From contig JBNKHH010000020.1 in NCBI GenBank assembly GCA_050290245.1, positions 15,645-79,644 on the forward strand: a DNA stretch of 64,000 nt. The letters run 5' to 3'. Shown here piece by piece: positions 54,455 to 62,469 of the stretch (positions within the stretch are counted from its first letter, which is position 1; each line of letters opens with the position of its first letter). The DNA is from JBNKHH01 sp050290245. GTDB lineage: Bacteria > Pseudomonadota > Alphaproteobacteria > Rhodobacterales > Rhodobacteraceae. The position numbers and the translations under genes were made by a program. The notes under the pieces were generated by a model. That model ran no database searches, was not told the DNA's origin, and saw nothing but the letters and a program-made list of their open reading frames with translations.

Positions 54455-54908
54455 TTGCTTTCCCCTGCGCACGGTGATTTCTGCGCCGACGGACGCGAGG
54501 TTCAGGGGCGCTCTCAGATTGACCCCCTGTCTTTTGGTGCTCGATTTGCGAGGCGGTCTCGGCTTCTTGGGCATGTCCTTCGATAATCACAGCGGGGTCG
54601 GCCTGGAGAGTTCCGGGTGGCGTCACGCCGTCTGCAAGGACGAGCCTTAGGACGCCTTCACCTGATGTCTGGAGGTCGATGGACTGGGCCTGCAGGTCGG
54701 GGAGGACCTTTTTTACGAGGGCAGTCGCCGTACTGACACGCAATGGCAGATCAGGCACATCGGTCCAGTCGACGACGCGGCCGGCCGCATCACGCACTGG
54801 AGCCGGTTTGCCCTGCACGATGTCGAGCAGAAACTGAAGCGCCCCGGCACTTCGGATGCTTTCACGCTCTGTGGCGATGGCCGAGTTTCTGCCAGGCTTC
54901 TTGGCCAT
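54447..54908 (-). CDS. Probable terminase small subunit
   Basis: 153 residues. The N-terminal two thirds are helical (LQFLLDIVQGKPAP, LRVSTATALVKKVLPDLQAQ), and the C-terminus is a basic tail (RVRRRRNHRAQGK). Length, position directly before TerL and 8-bp overlap with it support a TerS role in DNA recognition; sequence similarity alone is weak. The start shares one base with the preceding stop (TGATG). Confidence 0.6.
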   Translation of the reverse strand: MAKKPGRNSAIATERESIRSAGALQFLLDIVQGKPAPVRDAAGRVVDWTDVPDLPLRVSTATALVKKVLPDLQAQSIDLQTSGEGVLRLVLADGVTPPGTLQADPAVIIEGHAQEAETASQIEHQKTGGQSESAPEPRVRRRRNHRAQGKANG

Positions 54909-55291
54909 CAGGCGACCTGCCTCTTCGCAGCCATCAGCTCCAGACGACGATTGTTGCGCTCAAATAGTACGTTGGCACGTTTAAATTCCCGGCGCAGAAG
55001 GGTCGGCTCGGGACGGGTTAAAGCGCTGTCCGGCCAAACACCGAAAGTCAGGGCATGACGCACGTCGTTCTCCCACATCACGAACCAGCCGCAAACCACC
55101 AGAGGTTCGGAGGGCCTAAAGAGCTGTGGAACAGATGCCGATCTACGCGTTGCAGACCACAAAAGCCCGCCGTTCTCGATTACCAGCAGGTGCCGAAGCA
55201 GTGAAATGTTCGGAAGTGGGGCGGGGCGGGGCTTCGACTTCGGAGCGTAGACGATGGACATGGCCGCGAGGCCGATACGGGAGCAGTTCAC
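54908..55291 (-). CDS. Hypothetical protein, paralogue of the next gene (copy B)
   Basis: 127 residues. It shares with the 126-residue neighbour a common pattern: LLR-LL, G-LLW-ATRR-A-VPQLF, a hydrophobic strand ending in D-HAL-F-VWP, RPEP, then a helix with ERN. This gives a clear tandem duplication. The W and RR positions faintly recall the N-terminal half of HNH-type phage proteins, but no HNH metal site is visible. Starts at a GTG overlapping the preceding stop (GTGA); an ATG at 55,261 is possible. Confidence 0.6.
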   Translation of the reverse strand: MNCSRIGLAAMSIVYAPKSKPRPAPLPNISLLRHLLVIENGGLLWSATRRSASVPQLFRPSEPLVVCGWFVMWENDVRHALTFGVWPDSALTRPEPTLLRREFKRANVLFERNNRRLELMAAKRQVA

Positions 55292-55668
55292 GCTTTTTCC
55301 TCTTCAATGATTGGTGCAAGACCTTTGCCCTTCAAGGCTTCCGGCGTGGGTTTGCCGGCACGTTGGAAGTTCCGTTCCATCAGGTGCCAGGCCATCTCGA
55401 AGTAACCGCGCCGGATGTGCGGCTCAGGCCGAGCGTCTGCTCCTGCCGGCCACTCGTTGAAGACCAAGGCGTGGTAGCAATCGGCCGCGTCGATGCTGAC
55501 AAAGCCGACCAGTACCTGGTCGGGCGTGCCAAAGAGGCCAGGGATGGTCGCTCTGCGGCGTGTGTGGCGCCAAACGATCTCGTCGCCGTCCAGGTCCAGT
55601 ATTGACCGCAAAAGTTCGATATCCAGAAGGGCGGTGTTCAATCGCTCGATTTTCATGGCGGGTGTCAT
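55288..55668 (-). CDS. Hypothetical protein, paralogue of the next gene (copy A)
   Basis: 126 residues with the same pattern as copy B: LLRSILDLDGDEIVWRHTRR, ATIPGLFG, a strand with DCYHALVFNEWP, RPEPHIRRGYFEMAWHLMERN. GAGGAGAT precedes the ATG at 55,668. Function unknown; the pair probably acts together, perhaps as a heteromer, which is inference. Confidence 0.62.
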   Translation of the reverse strand: MTPAMKIERLNTALLDIELLRSILDLDGDEIVWRHTRRRATIPGLFGTPDQVLVGFVSIDAADCYHALVFNEWPAGADARPEPHIRRGYFEMAWHLMERNFQRAGKPTPEALKGKGLAPIIEEEKA

Positions 55669-55678
55669 GCCGATCTCC

Positions 55679-55903
55679 TCAGGTAACAGGGGCGGGTTCG
55701 ATGCCGACATGCGCGCGGCCTTGGACGATGGCATTCACCATGTCCTTTGCGATACCGCTCTCTCGGCTAATACGTTCAACTTCGCCGGGTGCGAAATCGA
55801 CGGTGTAGTCGGCTTCCAGAATGAGCCGTTTGCATTTGGCGACCTGATCGGACGTGTACGAATTTTGCGGCTTCCGATTGCTGGCCTTGGTATCTTGTAG
55901 CAT
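55679..55903 (-). CDS. Small hypothetical protein, possible DNA-binding helix protein
   Basis: 74 residues: polar N-terminus, then DQVAKCKRLILEADYTVDFAP and EVERISRESGIAKDMVNAIVQGR. The second part resembles a helix-turn-helix, with the recognition helix around GIAKDMVNAIVQG. AAAGGGAA lies before the ATG. It ends 10 bp before copy A and is likely part of the same message. A regulator is plausible but unproven. Confidence 0.6.
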   Translation of the reverse strand: MLQDTKASNRKPQNSYTSDQVAKCKRLILEADYTVDFAPGEVERISRESGIAKDMVNAIVQGRAHVGIEPAPVT

Positions 55904-56017
55904 GGGACATTCCCTTTAGTTGCAGGGTAGATAATGCACATGTCGAGGGCTGGTCCCTAGCCTGGTCCTTCATATTGAGAGTTTCGGTCACTGGAAGTAA
56001 TTAGCAGCATCAGAGGC

Positions 56018-56527
56018 TTAGCGGCTGCCTGAATTACTTGGCACAGTCTGTGGCACATTCGACGGCGATTTTCGCTTCCTTCGCGGCGTATGACGCCATT
56101 CGGGCCGAGTTGGCTGCAGGCCGAGCTTCTCGACGTGATCGAGTGCCTTGGCGCGAGTGTTGGCGACGACCTGGACAGTCACCGGGTACCTATTGGCGAG
56201 CCTGGTTTCGACCTTGCGCGTCTTGGCTCCCAAGAGGCCTAGAGCCAAATCACGCTCGCTGGTGTCGCGAATGTAGCGCCCGGTAAATGTGAAGCCTGGC
56301 CAAAACTCATCAGGCATCAAATGTGTCACGAGACGAATGCGCGCCTCCACACTGCCGAGGATCGGCACCAAACGATGACGCTCGGCCAGCTGGAGCATCC
56401 ATGAGAGCCGGCGCTGTTCACGAAGGAAGTGCGCCGGGTTGCGCTCGTACGATGCGAGTTCCTCGGCCGTGAGCGGGGCGTAGCCGTCAGGCAGTTTCGG
56501 CAGGTAGGTGCCGCGCTCGCCGCTCAT
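56018..56527 (-). CDS. Hypothetical protein of the replication module
   Basis: 169 residues, no recognised family. Middle region LPDGYAPLTAEELASYERNP, then helical LREQRRLSWMLQLAERHRL, and a C-terminal basic tail RHTPRRKRK. Its ATG overlaps the stop of the preceding ORF by 4 bp. The last codons contain the internal paired TGGCACA sites (56,039-56,057). Confidence 0.6.
   Translation of the reverse strand: MSGERGTYLPKLPDGYAPLTAEELASYERNPAHFLREQRRLSWMLQLAERHRLVPILGSVEARIRLVTHLMPDEFWPGFTFTGRYIRDTSERDLALGLLGAKTRKVETRLANRYPVTVQVVANTRAKALDHVEKLGLQPTRPEWRHTPRRKRKSPSNVPQTVPSNSGSR
56039..56057 (+). repeat. Internal paired TGGCACA sites
   Basis: Two TGGCACA heptamers with 12-bp periodicity (56,039-56,045; 56,051-56,057), inside the 3' end of the 169-residue gene. 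Same spacing as the right-end pair. Confidence 0.4.
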
Positions 56528-57024
56528 GTCGCGCTCGCATGGTTGTACGCCGCCGTCGCTTCCACCGCCGTCGCGTCCGCCTGGCCCCGTTTCCGCCCGT
56601 TTCCCAGATGCGGTACCTTTTGGCCTCGGTCAAAAATAGGTAACATTTGATGAACTATAGCGACTTGATGCGCATGGGGTATTTTAGAACCCCACCCCGT
56701 CGACGGCCTGCGACCTCGCGATCCGCGGTCGGCCCCGTCACCGGGCGTGCGATCTGGGTGGTCGTCAGCTTCTTCGCCGGGGTGAGCGGGCAGGTACCTT
56801 CCCATCGGCACGAGCATGAACACGCGCCGGTTAGCGGCAGATTGCGCGGGGCAGAAATATTCTCCGACCCCTCTATCTATAGGTGAGTGTGTGTGTAGGT
56901 ACCTTTTCTTAATATCTTTCACACACTCAAAATTCTGACATAGGGAAGAGAAGGAAACTGCCCCGTCAAAACCCTTGTTTTTAAGGCCGCGTGCCTTGGC
57001 GCGGGGCAAAAAACTCGTTTTCAT
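56524..57024 (-). CDS. Doubtful ORF between the replication protein and the next gene
   Basis: 166-codon frame starting at an ATG that overlaps the replication-protein stop (ATGA) and ending in an ATGA overlap with the next gene. The chained overlaps favour translation, but the product is unusual: basic start, a Cys-containing middle, then a Pro/Gly/Asp/Arg-rich stretch (HPGEEADDHPDRTPGDGADR) that looks like a non-coding frame. A neighbouring frame in the same strand also stays open for about 70 codons without a start. It may be coding, frameshifted, or spacer. Confidence 0.35.
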   Translation of the reverse strand: MKTSFLPRAKARGLKNKGFDGAVSFSSLCQNFECVKDIKKRYLHTHSPIDRGVGEYFCPAQSAANRRVFMLVPMGRYLPAHPGEEADDHPDRTPGDGADRGSRGRRPSTGWGSKIPHAHQVAIVHQMLPIFDRGQKVPHLGNGRKRGQADATAVEATAAYNHASAT

Positions 57025-59486
57025 GCCGTTTCTCCGCGCTTCCTCAAAGCCGCCGCCAGCATCGACGCGCCGCCTTCGATCAGGAGCGTCTCGCGATCTT
57101 CGACGGCCGGGGGCAACTTTTCTGTCCCGGCGAATGTCGTGACGATCTCGATCTGGCCGAGCCCAGGCTTCACTTTCGCCTTCATGAAGTGCAGCCCAAG
57201 CTGCTCCGCCTTCTCGCCGACCAGCTGCTCGATCTCCCTTTGCACGGTCGTAACCGTCGCGCTTTTCGGAACCTCGCCTTTCGCTTTTTCCCACACCAGG
57301 TGCTTGAAAGCTTTCTTCGTCCAGATGACCTCTTTGCCGAAGTGCTCCTCGCCGATCTCCCGAAGCACGCGATCAATCGCCCCGGAAGCCTTCTCGACCA
57401 TCGAGTACCACCCGGCGAACTTCGGCGGAGTATCCAGGACACTTGCCGGCGACTTGATCTCCCGGTCGCGCAGGATCGCGGCCATTGCCGGCGCCAGGTT
57501 CTTCCTGACGCCATTAGACCGCTTCTCGCCCATCATCTCGTCGGCCCAGGTTCCAGCCCTGGTCAGCTTCTCGCCGTTCCTGATCACCGCGATGCGCCGG
57601 TCCTCGTAGTCGAGCCGCACGCCATCGCCGCGGTTCGTCGCCATGATGAATGAGGTGAACGTCTGAGCCTTCGCCGAGGCGACGCCCATGTGCCGCACCG
57701 AGGTCTGAGTGTTCGTAGGGTCGATGAGCTCCTTCATCCTGCCGTACGTCTCTTCCTTGTTCTCCCACCGGCTCGACTTTCCCAACTCGTTGCACATGAT
57801 CAGCACGTTGCTAACCGACCAGGCGTTGAACTGATCGTTAAACAGCTGGTGCTCGGTAAGCAGCTGAGCGTTGGTGCCAAAGACGCCGTCCAGGATTTCG
57901 AAGAGCGTGCCGCGGCCCGTCCCGCTGACGATCTCGGCCAGGAACAGGATTGCTGACATGCGTTCCCAGGGCCGCGCCCACTTCGTCGCCAGCCAATCGA
58001 GCACGAAGTCGCGCTCATTCGGGTCAGGCATCAGGTGCGGCAGGAAGTCGTGCTCGATTAGGTCGACCCAATGCGGGTCCGCCTCGCCCAAGTCGGGGAA
58101 GCCATTCCAAGCGTTCATGACGACCTTGCCCGTGAAGTCGCTGAAGAACAAAGTGCCGGGCTCCTTGCGCGGGTCGTACTCCGGGAACCAGGCCTTCATC
58201 TTTTCTTCCTGCGCCATGAAGACCTCGCCCGCGGTAGTGACCTTGTCGTAAGTCTGACCGTTGCCTGCTATCTTCCGATAGTGCAGCCGCATGTTGTAGG
58301 TCTGCTTGATCGCGGCGCCCAGGATACGCGAGAACGGATCGCCGCCGAAACTGTGGTAGGCGTTGCTTTTCTCGCAGAAGACATACTGCCTCATCAGCAT
58401 CTCGACCGTTTCCCGGAACTCGTGGCTCACTGGCTCCTCTTGCTCGTACTCGGACAGGTCAAGCTCCCTGAGCTTCGCGCCCAGCGCCGCTCCAGCCTCC
58501 ATGCGCTCCTCGGCGGTTTTGGGAGCGTGAGAGGCCGGCAGGTGCGTTCTCCACTCCTCATGGTTGAAGACGGACAGCGACAGGTCGTCGTCGCTTCCCA
58601 GGACGCGCATGCGACACTTGGCCGTGTTCTTCGATGTACCGTCGTGGAAGCTGGACGAGCAGCGAGCGTCTCGTTCACAGACGGCATAGCTGACCGCCTC
58701 CCAATAGCTCATGGGGCCGTCCTTCGTCTCGAACGTCATGTCCTCGGTCAGGTCGTAGACGACGCCGCCCTCGGCGTGGCCGCTCGTCGTGCCCTGGATT
58801 TTCTCCCAGCCCTGGTTGGCCAGGACGTCCGCGGCTTGCATCAAAAAGATGTTCAGCCGCTCCTGCGTGATGAGCGGCAGGTCTTCTGGACGCGTGTCCA
58901 GTGGCGTCGGTCCTTTGACCCACTCATACGCCTTCTGCACCTCGTATCGACCTCCGACGAGATCACCTAGAGTGTGGGGCCCAGCGCAGCTGAAATAACG
59001 CGTCGACGCACCACCGTACACCTCGACCATATGGTCGTTGCCGTCTCCGTCGATGTACTTCGGCGTCTTCCACATGGCGAACGGCTTGTCGGTCTGGCAC
59101 ATGACCATGAACTTGGCGCTGCCGCTGGTGCGCATCGGCATTTTCATCTCAGGATCGAGCACGCCTATGACCAGGTCTTCGATCTGCCGCGAGACGTCGT
59201 CGTCTTGGACATCGACATCGATGGCCAGCATCGTGCCGATCAGTTGGATGGCAGTCGTAACGGCGGGGAGCGTCCCTTCGCGCACGATGGTCATTGGCCA
59301 GGAGCGGATCGCCTTTTCGTCGACATTCATTGTCGGCCAACCCTTCTGGAAGGCGACCTTCTCGGCAGTGGGTAGAACACGATAGCCGTTGGCGTGGTAA
59401 GCCAGTCGTAGCTTGGTCGCCTCTTTATGAGCCGTCGGCAGGTGCAGCGGCAGGTGTAGCGGTGGGGTCTTCAGGTTCGGTTTCAC
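57021..59486 (-). CDS. Prim-pol / SF3-type helicase replication protein (DUF5906-like)
   Basis: An 821-residue protein likely to prime and unwind the element's DNA. The N-terminal 200 residues look like a bifunctional primase-polymerase: AIDVDVQD at 89-96 gives the DxD metal site, with RTSGSAKFMV and a GGASTRYFSCAGP segment behind. The C-terminal half matches the DUF5906/virulence-protein-E type SF3 ATPase: FLAEIVSGTGRGTLFE, with the P-loop SGTGRGT at 521-527 (Arg in place of the usual Lys), and VLIMCNEL at 561-568. Starts at GTG with AAGG upstream. Typical of satellites such as P4-like elements and many phages. Confidence 0.8.
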   Translation of the reverse strand: MKPNLKTPPLHLPLHLPTAHKEATKLRLAYHANGYRVLPTAEKVAFQKGWPTMNVDEKAIRSWPMTIVREGTLPAVTTAIQLIGTMLAIDVDVQDDDVSRQIEDLVIGVLDPEMKMPMRTSGSAKFMVMCQTDKPFAMWKTPKYIDGDGNDHMVEVYGGASTRYFSCAGPHTLGDLVGGRYEVQKAYEWVKGPTPLDTRPEDLPLITQERLNIFLMQAADVLANQGWEKIQGTTSGHAEGGVVYDLTEDMTFETKDGPMSYWEAVSYAVCERDARCSSSFHDGTSKNTAKCRMRVLGSDDDLSLSVFNHEEWRTHLPASHAPKTAEERMEAGAALGAKLRELDLSEYEQEEPVSHEFRETVEMLMRQYVFCEKSNAYHSFGGDPFSRILGAAIKQTYNMRLHYRKIAGNGQTYDKVTTAGEVFMAQEEKMKAWFPEYDPRKEPGTLFFSDFTGKVVMNAWNGFPDLGEADPHWVDLIEHDFLPHLMPDPNERDFVLDWLATKWARPWERMSAILFLAEIVSGTGRGTLFEILDGVFGTNAQLLTEHQLFNDQFNAWSVSNVLIMCNELGKSSRWENKEETYGRMKELIDPTNTQTSVRHMGVASAKAQTFTSFIMATNRGDGVRLDYEDRRIAVIRNGEKLTRAGTWADEMMGEKRSNGVRKNLAPAMAAILRDREIKSPASVLDTPPKFAGWYSMVEKASGAIDRVLREIGEEHFGKEVIWTKKAFKHLVWEKAKGEVPKSATVTTVQREIEQLVGEKAEQLGLHFMKAKVKPGLGQIEIVTTFAGTEKLPPAVEDRETLLIEGGASMLAAALRKRGETA

Positions 59487-59520
59487 GGCAGCGCCTTTAC
59501 AGTACTAAATGATTGGTTGG

Positions 59521-59548
59521 TGGGGGCTCGGTGATATGCGTGCCCCCA
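59521..59548. repeat. Hairpin upstream of the replication gene
   Basis: TGGGGGC/GCCCCCA 7-bp stem with a 14-base loop, 34 bp before the replication-protein start. Possibly a translational control or replication-origin element. Confidence 0.35.
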
Positions 59549-59553
59549 AGAGT

Positions 59554-59640
59554 TCAGATCAGTCTGCAAGAGCGCAGCTGATCTTCGTCGGTTTGCATTT
59601 TGGCGCCCTTGTTGAGGCCATTGTCGGTGGCGTTCGTCAT
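59554..59640 (-). CDS. Possible 28-residue protein coupled to the HTH gene
   Basis: Starts in a TAATG overlap with the stop of the HTH gene. The product is polar (NGLNKGAKMQTDEDQLRS) without a recognised motif. Reported because of the overlap only. Confidence 0.3.
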   Translation of the reverse strand: MTNATDNGLNKGAKMQTDEDQLRSCRLI

Positions 59641-59963
59641 TACGCTGCCGCATCGCGCTGAGAGCACTCGGTCGTCGCGAGGCGATGTTGCTCGCGGAAC
59701 CATACGAGGACGTCCAGCCGCGAGCGGTACCTGCCGCCGATGCCGGGGAGGATCGCCCAGCCTTTTGGGCCTCCGCCTCTCGATCTCAAGTTCTTCAGCG
59801 TGCCCGGCGACACCCCTAGCAGCTCGGCTGCTTGGAAGTGTGTGCAGGGCGTGATGAGGTAGTCGACAGTCGCGCCATCGAGGTTGAGCATCTCAAGTAT
59901 GCTCTTCAGTTCATTGTCCCCAGCAGTGTAGCCAGAGGCCTGGGCCTTGAGTGAATTTGCCAT
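59640..59963 (-). CDS. AlpA/excisionase-like HTH protein
   Basis: 107 residues. The C-terminal half is a MerR/HTH_17-type winged helix: FQAAELLGVSPGTLKNLRSRGGGPKG, then strand GGRYRSRLDVLVWFREQ. In satellites and islands such proteins control integrase or excision. The ATG at 59,963 follows AAAGGA; an upstream extension to 60,113 looks non-coding. Preceded by a 420-bp control region. Confidence 0.75.
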   Translation of the reverse strand: MANSLKAQASGYTAGDNELKSILEMLNLDGATVDYLITPCTHFQAAELLGVSPGTLKNLRSRGGGPKGWAILPGIGGRYRSRLDVLVWFREQHRLATTECSQRDAAA

Positions 59964-60385
59964 TGGCCTATTCCTTTCGTCGCCCCACGGTTTTCGGGTG
60001 GTCGCGGAAAGGTCTTGGTAGTTTCCTACGTGGGGCAACGCGGGAGCGGGACCTGACGCGACCGGTAATGGTCGGTTGTCATGATTTTCCTCGCATCCCT
60101 TCGAGGCGCTCACTGCGCTTGGGTCACTTGGCCTTTGTACTCTGCGGGAGCACCGTAACGGCCTCGTCCTAGTTTACACCTCGGCATTGACCTCTTTCGG
60201 AGGGAAGGGTCCAGGCGAACCGCGAGTTTCCTGAACCGCCGAATGCAGTTTTTGGCTTTGCGACTGTGTCGCGCCATGCATCACTTACATACCATGCATC
60301 CCAGGGGGTACGTCAAACACCTGGGAAGAAATTCTTGGAAACAGAATGTCCTCACGGGTGACTGTGGGCTATTGGCGACATCAAT
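59964..60385. promoter_or_regulatory. Control region between integrase and HTH gene
   Basis: 422 bp with no credible gene. It contains two CCATGCATC copies 18 bp apart (60,274-60,282 and 60,292-60,300), which are candidate operators, and an inverted repeat TCCCAGG/CCTGGGA spanning 60,299-60,326. It should carry the promoter for the HTH and replication genes, and possibly an origin. Confidence 0.5.
60274..60300. repeat. Two CCATGCATC repeats, candidate operator
   Basis: Direct repeats with an 18-bp period, each holding a palindromic ATGCAT. They lie upstream of the HTH gene, the usual place for a regulator's own operator. Confidence 0.4.
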
Positions 60386-61765
60386 TCAGGCCGCCGCGCG
60401 ACGACGTGTCTTTAGCGTCGCAACAAGTTCAGCCTGTTTTCTCAGCTTGTCCTGCTCGCGGTAGTACCGGGCTTCGATCACCTGTTCCGTCGCGCCGATG
60501 TAATCGGCAACCTGTTTGGCTGACCAACCCTCGATGTCGCGCAGCTCAGTGATCCGGCTGGCGCGCACCGCGCGGTGCGGCGTGATCTTGTCATTTCGCG
60601 AACGGTGCTCGTTGATACCTGAAAGGTCCAGGATCGTCTTGAACGCCTGCTCGTATGAAGTGACGTGGCCGGTCTTCGATCTCTTTGACGGGAAAACGTA
60701 CTCATTCTTCTGAGGCTCACGTCCAAGGGCAACCGTGCGACGCTTCCAGATGTCGCGCAGGATCGCCACCGCGTCAGGCATTAACACCTGAACGTGTTTC
60801 GTGCCCTGCTTGCGGTCGTCTTCGCAGATCGTCCAAGTGGGCGTCTCCGCCTCCAGGTCGATCTCACCCCAGCGTGCGCTCTTCCACTCGTTCATGCGCC
60901 CTCCGGCCTGGTAGCACAGCTCAATTAGGCTTGCGGTTTCGAGTGCTTGCTCTCGGTGCTTGCCGCGCCGTGGTCGGCCGCCCCGGTTGTCAATGAAGTC
61001 ACGAAGCGCCTCGTAGAAGCGGTCACACTCTCTCGCCGTCATGACACTCTCCTCGCCTTTCGGAGGGTTTCGCTTCAGCTTCTTGGCGTCGAAGATGTCG
61101 ATCCTGACGTCCAGGCCGTACTCGTTGGCCGCGAACCTCAGCACGTTCTTGATGGCGCTCTTCGCAATTCGTGCGGTCTCACTACCTGGAAAAACGCCGC
61201 CGACAAGCCCGCCTACTTTTCCTTCCCTGGCACGTTTCTGTGATGACCTAGTGGCGTCGGCAACGACGTAATCCAGGAAAGCCCCGCCTTCGCGACTGTC
61301 CAGCTCGGTGACCGATAGGTTGCCCCAGAAGGCCTTGGCGCGTTCCACGGCTTTTCGCGCATCACTGGGGTCGGCCAGCGGATCGAAGTCGGTTAGCTCT
61401 CCGGCCTGACGCTTGTCGAGAAAGATGTCACCGAGCTCGCCGATGGTGGTGGGTGCGTTCTCATGAGGCATCATGCTGCCTGGGCGGCTGCACAGAGACT
61501 TGATCTCCTCGGCGACTTGGTAGGCGCGTTGTCGGAGTTTGCCGACCGAGCCGCCGTTGGCAAAGTATCCGATCATGCCCTTTTGGATTGTTCGTTTCAG
61601 CTGCTTACCATCGGCGCCGACCTTGATCGTGATGGTGACGTCGCCATCATTTGCTGCGCGCGCCATTAGTGTGCCCGAACCATAGCCGCCATATCCCTTG
61701 TCGGTGATGGTTTCGCCGGGTCTGAGCGTCGTCAGGACCTTCTTCGTGAAGTCGACTTTAGCCAT
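60386..61765 (-). CDS. int: Tyrosine recombinase (integrase)
   Basis: A 459-residue site-specific recombinase that should catalyse integration at the dprA site. N-terminal arm-binding-type region, a SAM-like core-binding domain (about 105-220), and the catalytic domain with R290 in YQAGGRMNEWK, K near 323, H397 and R401 in TPHRAVRASRI, and the nucleophile Y434 or Y435 in EARYYRE. The His-Arg spacing is one residue longer than the common HxxR. It begins in an 8-bp overlap with the Tat-like ORF and lies about 0.8 kb from the right att site. Confidence 0.9.
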   Translation of the reverse strand: MAKVDFTKKVLTTLRPGETITDKGYGGYGSGTLMARAANDGDVTITIKVGADGKQLKRTIQKGMIGYFANGGSVGKLRQRAYQVAEEIKSLCSRPGSMMPHENAPTTIGELGDIFLDKRQAGELTDFDPLADPSDARKAVERAKAFWGNLSVTELDSREGGAFLDYVVADATRSSQKRAREGKVGGLVGGVFPGSETARIAKSAIKNVLRFAANEYGLDVRIDIFDAKKLKRNPPKGEESVMTARECDRFYEALRDFIDNRGGRPRRGKHREQALETASLIELCYQAGGRMNEWKSARWGEIDLEAETPTWTICEDDRKQGTKHVQVLMPDAVAILRDIWKRRTVALGREPQKNEYVFPSKRSKTGHVTSYEQAFKTILDLSGINEHRSRNDKITPHRAVRASRITELRDIEGWSAKQVADYIGATEQVIEARYYREQDKLRKQAELVATLKTRRRAAA

Positions 61766-62165
61766 TCTGCTTCTCCATCAACTTCATTCTGGCAATCTGT
61801 CCTGCTCGGTTCGGGAAGTGGTCTCCTTTCTTGAGAGCGGCGGTTAGCGCATCAATGTGCTTGGCATTCGCGCGAGCGCTTTCTCCGCCGAGCGGCACGA
61901 TCCGACCGCCCCTGAACATGAAAAAGTTGGGGATGCCTTCGGCATAAACGGCTCCCATACTCGTGACTGTCACGTTGAGAGGCGCGGCTGGCGCCAGCCC
62001 AGGTAGGGCAGGCGCAAGGGTCGCAGTTGCGGCCGTCGCGAGGAAGGCGCGTCGGGTCAGCCGGTCTGCGGGACCAGTGTCGCCCTGCTTAAGGGAACAG
62101 AGAGCTTGGAAGATCGAGCGCTTGTCGGCGCGCGCCTGCTGTCGGGAATAGGTCTCGTAGGTCAC
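61758..62165 (-). CDS. Small protein with Tat-like signal, overlapping the integrase
   Basis: 135 residues. After a charged lead of about 35 residues it has RLTRRAFLATAATATLAPAL, a twin-arginine type motif plus hydrophobic stretch, then a small domain with GIPNFFMFRGGRIVPLGGE. No family recognised. Start GTG at 62,165 with AAGGAG ten bases upstream. Overlaps the integrase start by 8 bp. The RR motif is in the middle rather than at the very N-terminus, so export is uncertain; the hydrophobic part could instead be a membrane anchor. Confidence 0.6.
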   Translation of the reverse strand: MTYETYSRQQARADKRSIFQALCSLKQGDTGPADRLTRRAFLATAATATLAPALPGLAPAAPLNVTVTSMGAVYAEGIPNFFMFRGGRIVPLGGESARANAKHIDALTAALKKGDHFPNRAGQIARMKLMEKQNG

Positions 62166-62469
62166 GGTGGGCCATCTCCTTTATTTTGCCCGCCCCCACT
62201 GGCTGGGGGCTGCCGCGTCCTTCCCTTGGGAATGCCACCTTGGCTGGAGTGCTAGGTTGGCGCGTGGGTCAGTGCCCACGTCTCACGACGCAAGTACTCG
62301 TATAGCACAATCGGAAGCGGTCCGGCAAACAGCCGTGGCACAATTCGTGGCACAGTTTGCCGTTACGTAGGGTTGCTGAGGATGGCGCTCAATTACCAGA
62401 AGTTGAAATGGGCGAAAAAAGATGAGAGGACCATCTCATTGTAATCAATGAGATAATTGGAATTGATCG
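62166..62469. promoter_or_regulatory. Right-end control region of the element
   Basis: 304 bp between the Tat-like ORF and the dprA remnant. It holds the right-end TGGCACA pair (62,336-62,354) and probably the integrase promoter. A GCCCCC/GGGGGC-type inverted repeat lies near 62,190-62,209. No gene is evident. Confidence 0.5.
62336..62354 (+). repeat. Paired TGGCACA sites near the right end
   Basis: TGGCACA at 62,336-62,342 and 62,348-62,354, 12-bp spacing, about 130 bp inside the right att copy. Same orientation as the left pair. Candidate arm-type integrase sites. Confidence 0.5.

Noticed and set aside
60299..60326. Inverted repeat after the integrase as an intrinsic terminator
   Set aside because: The stem is short with a long loop and no T-run follows on the minus strand.
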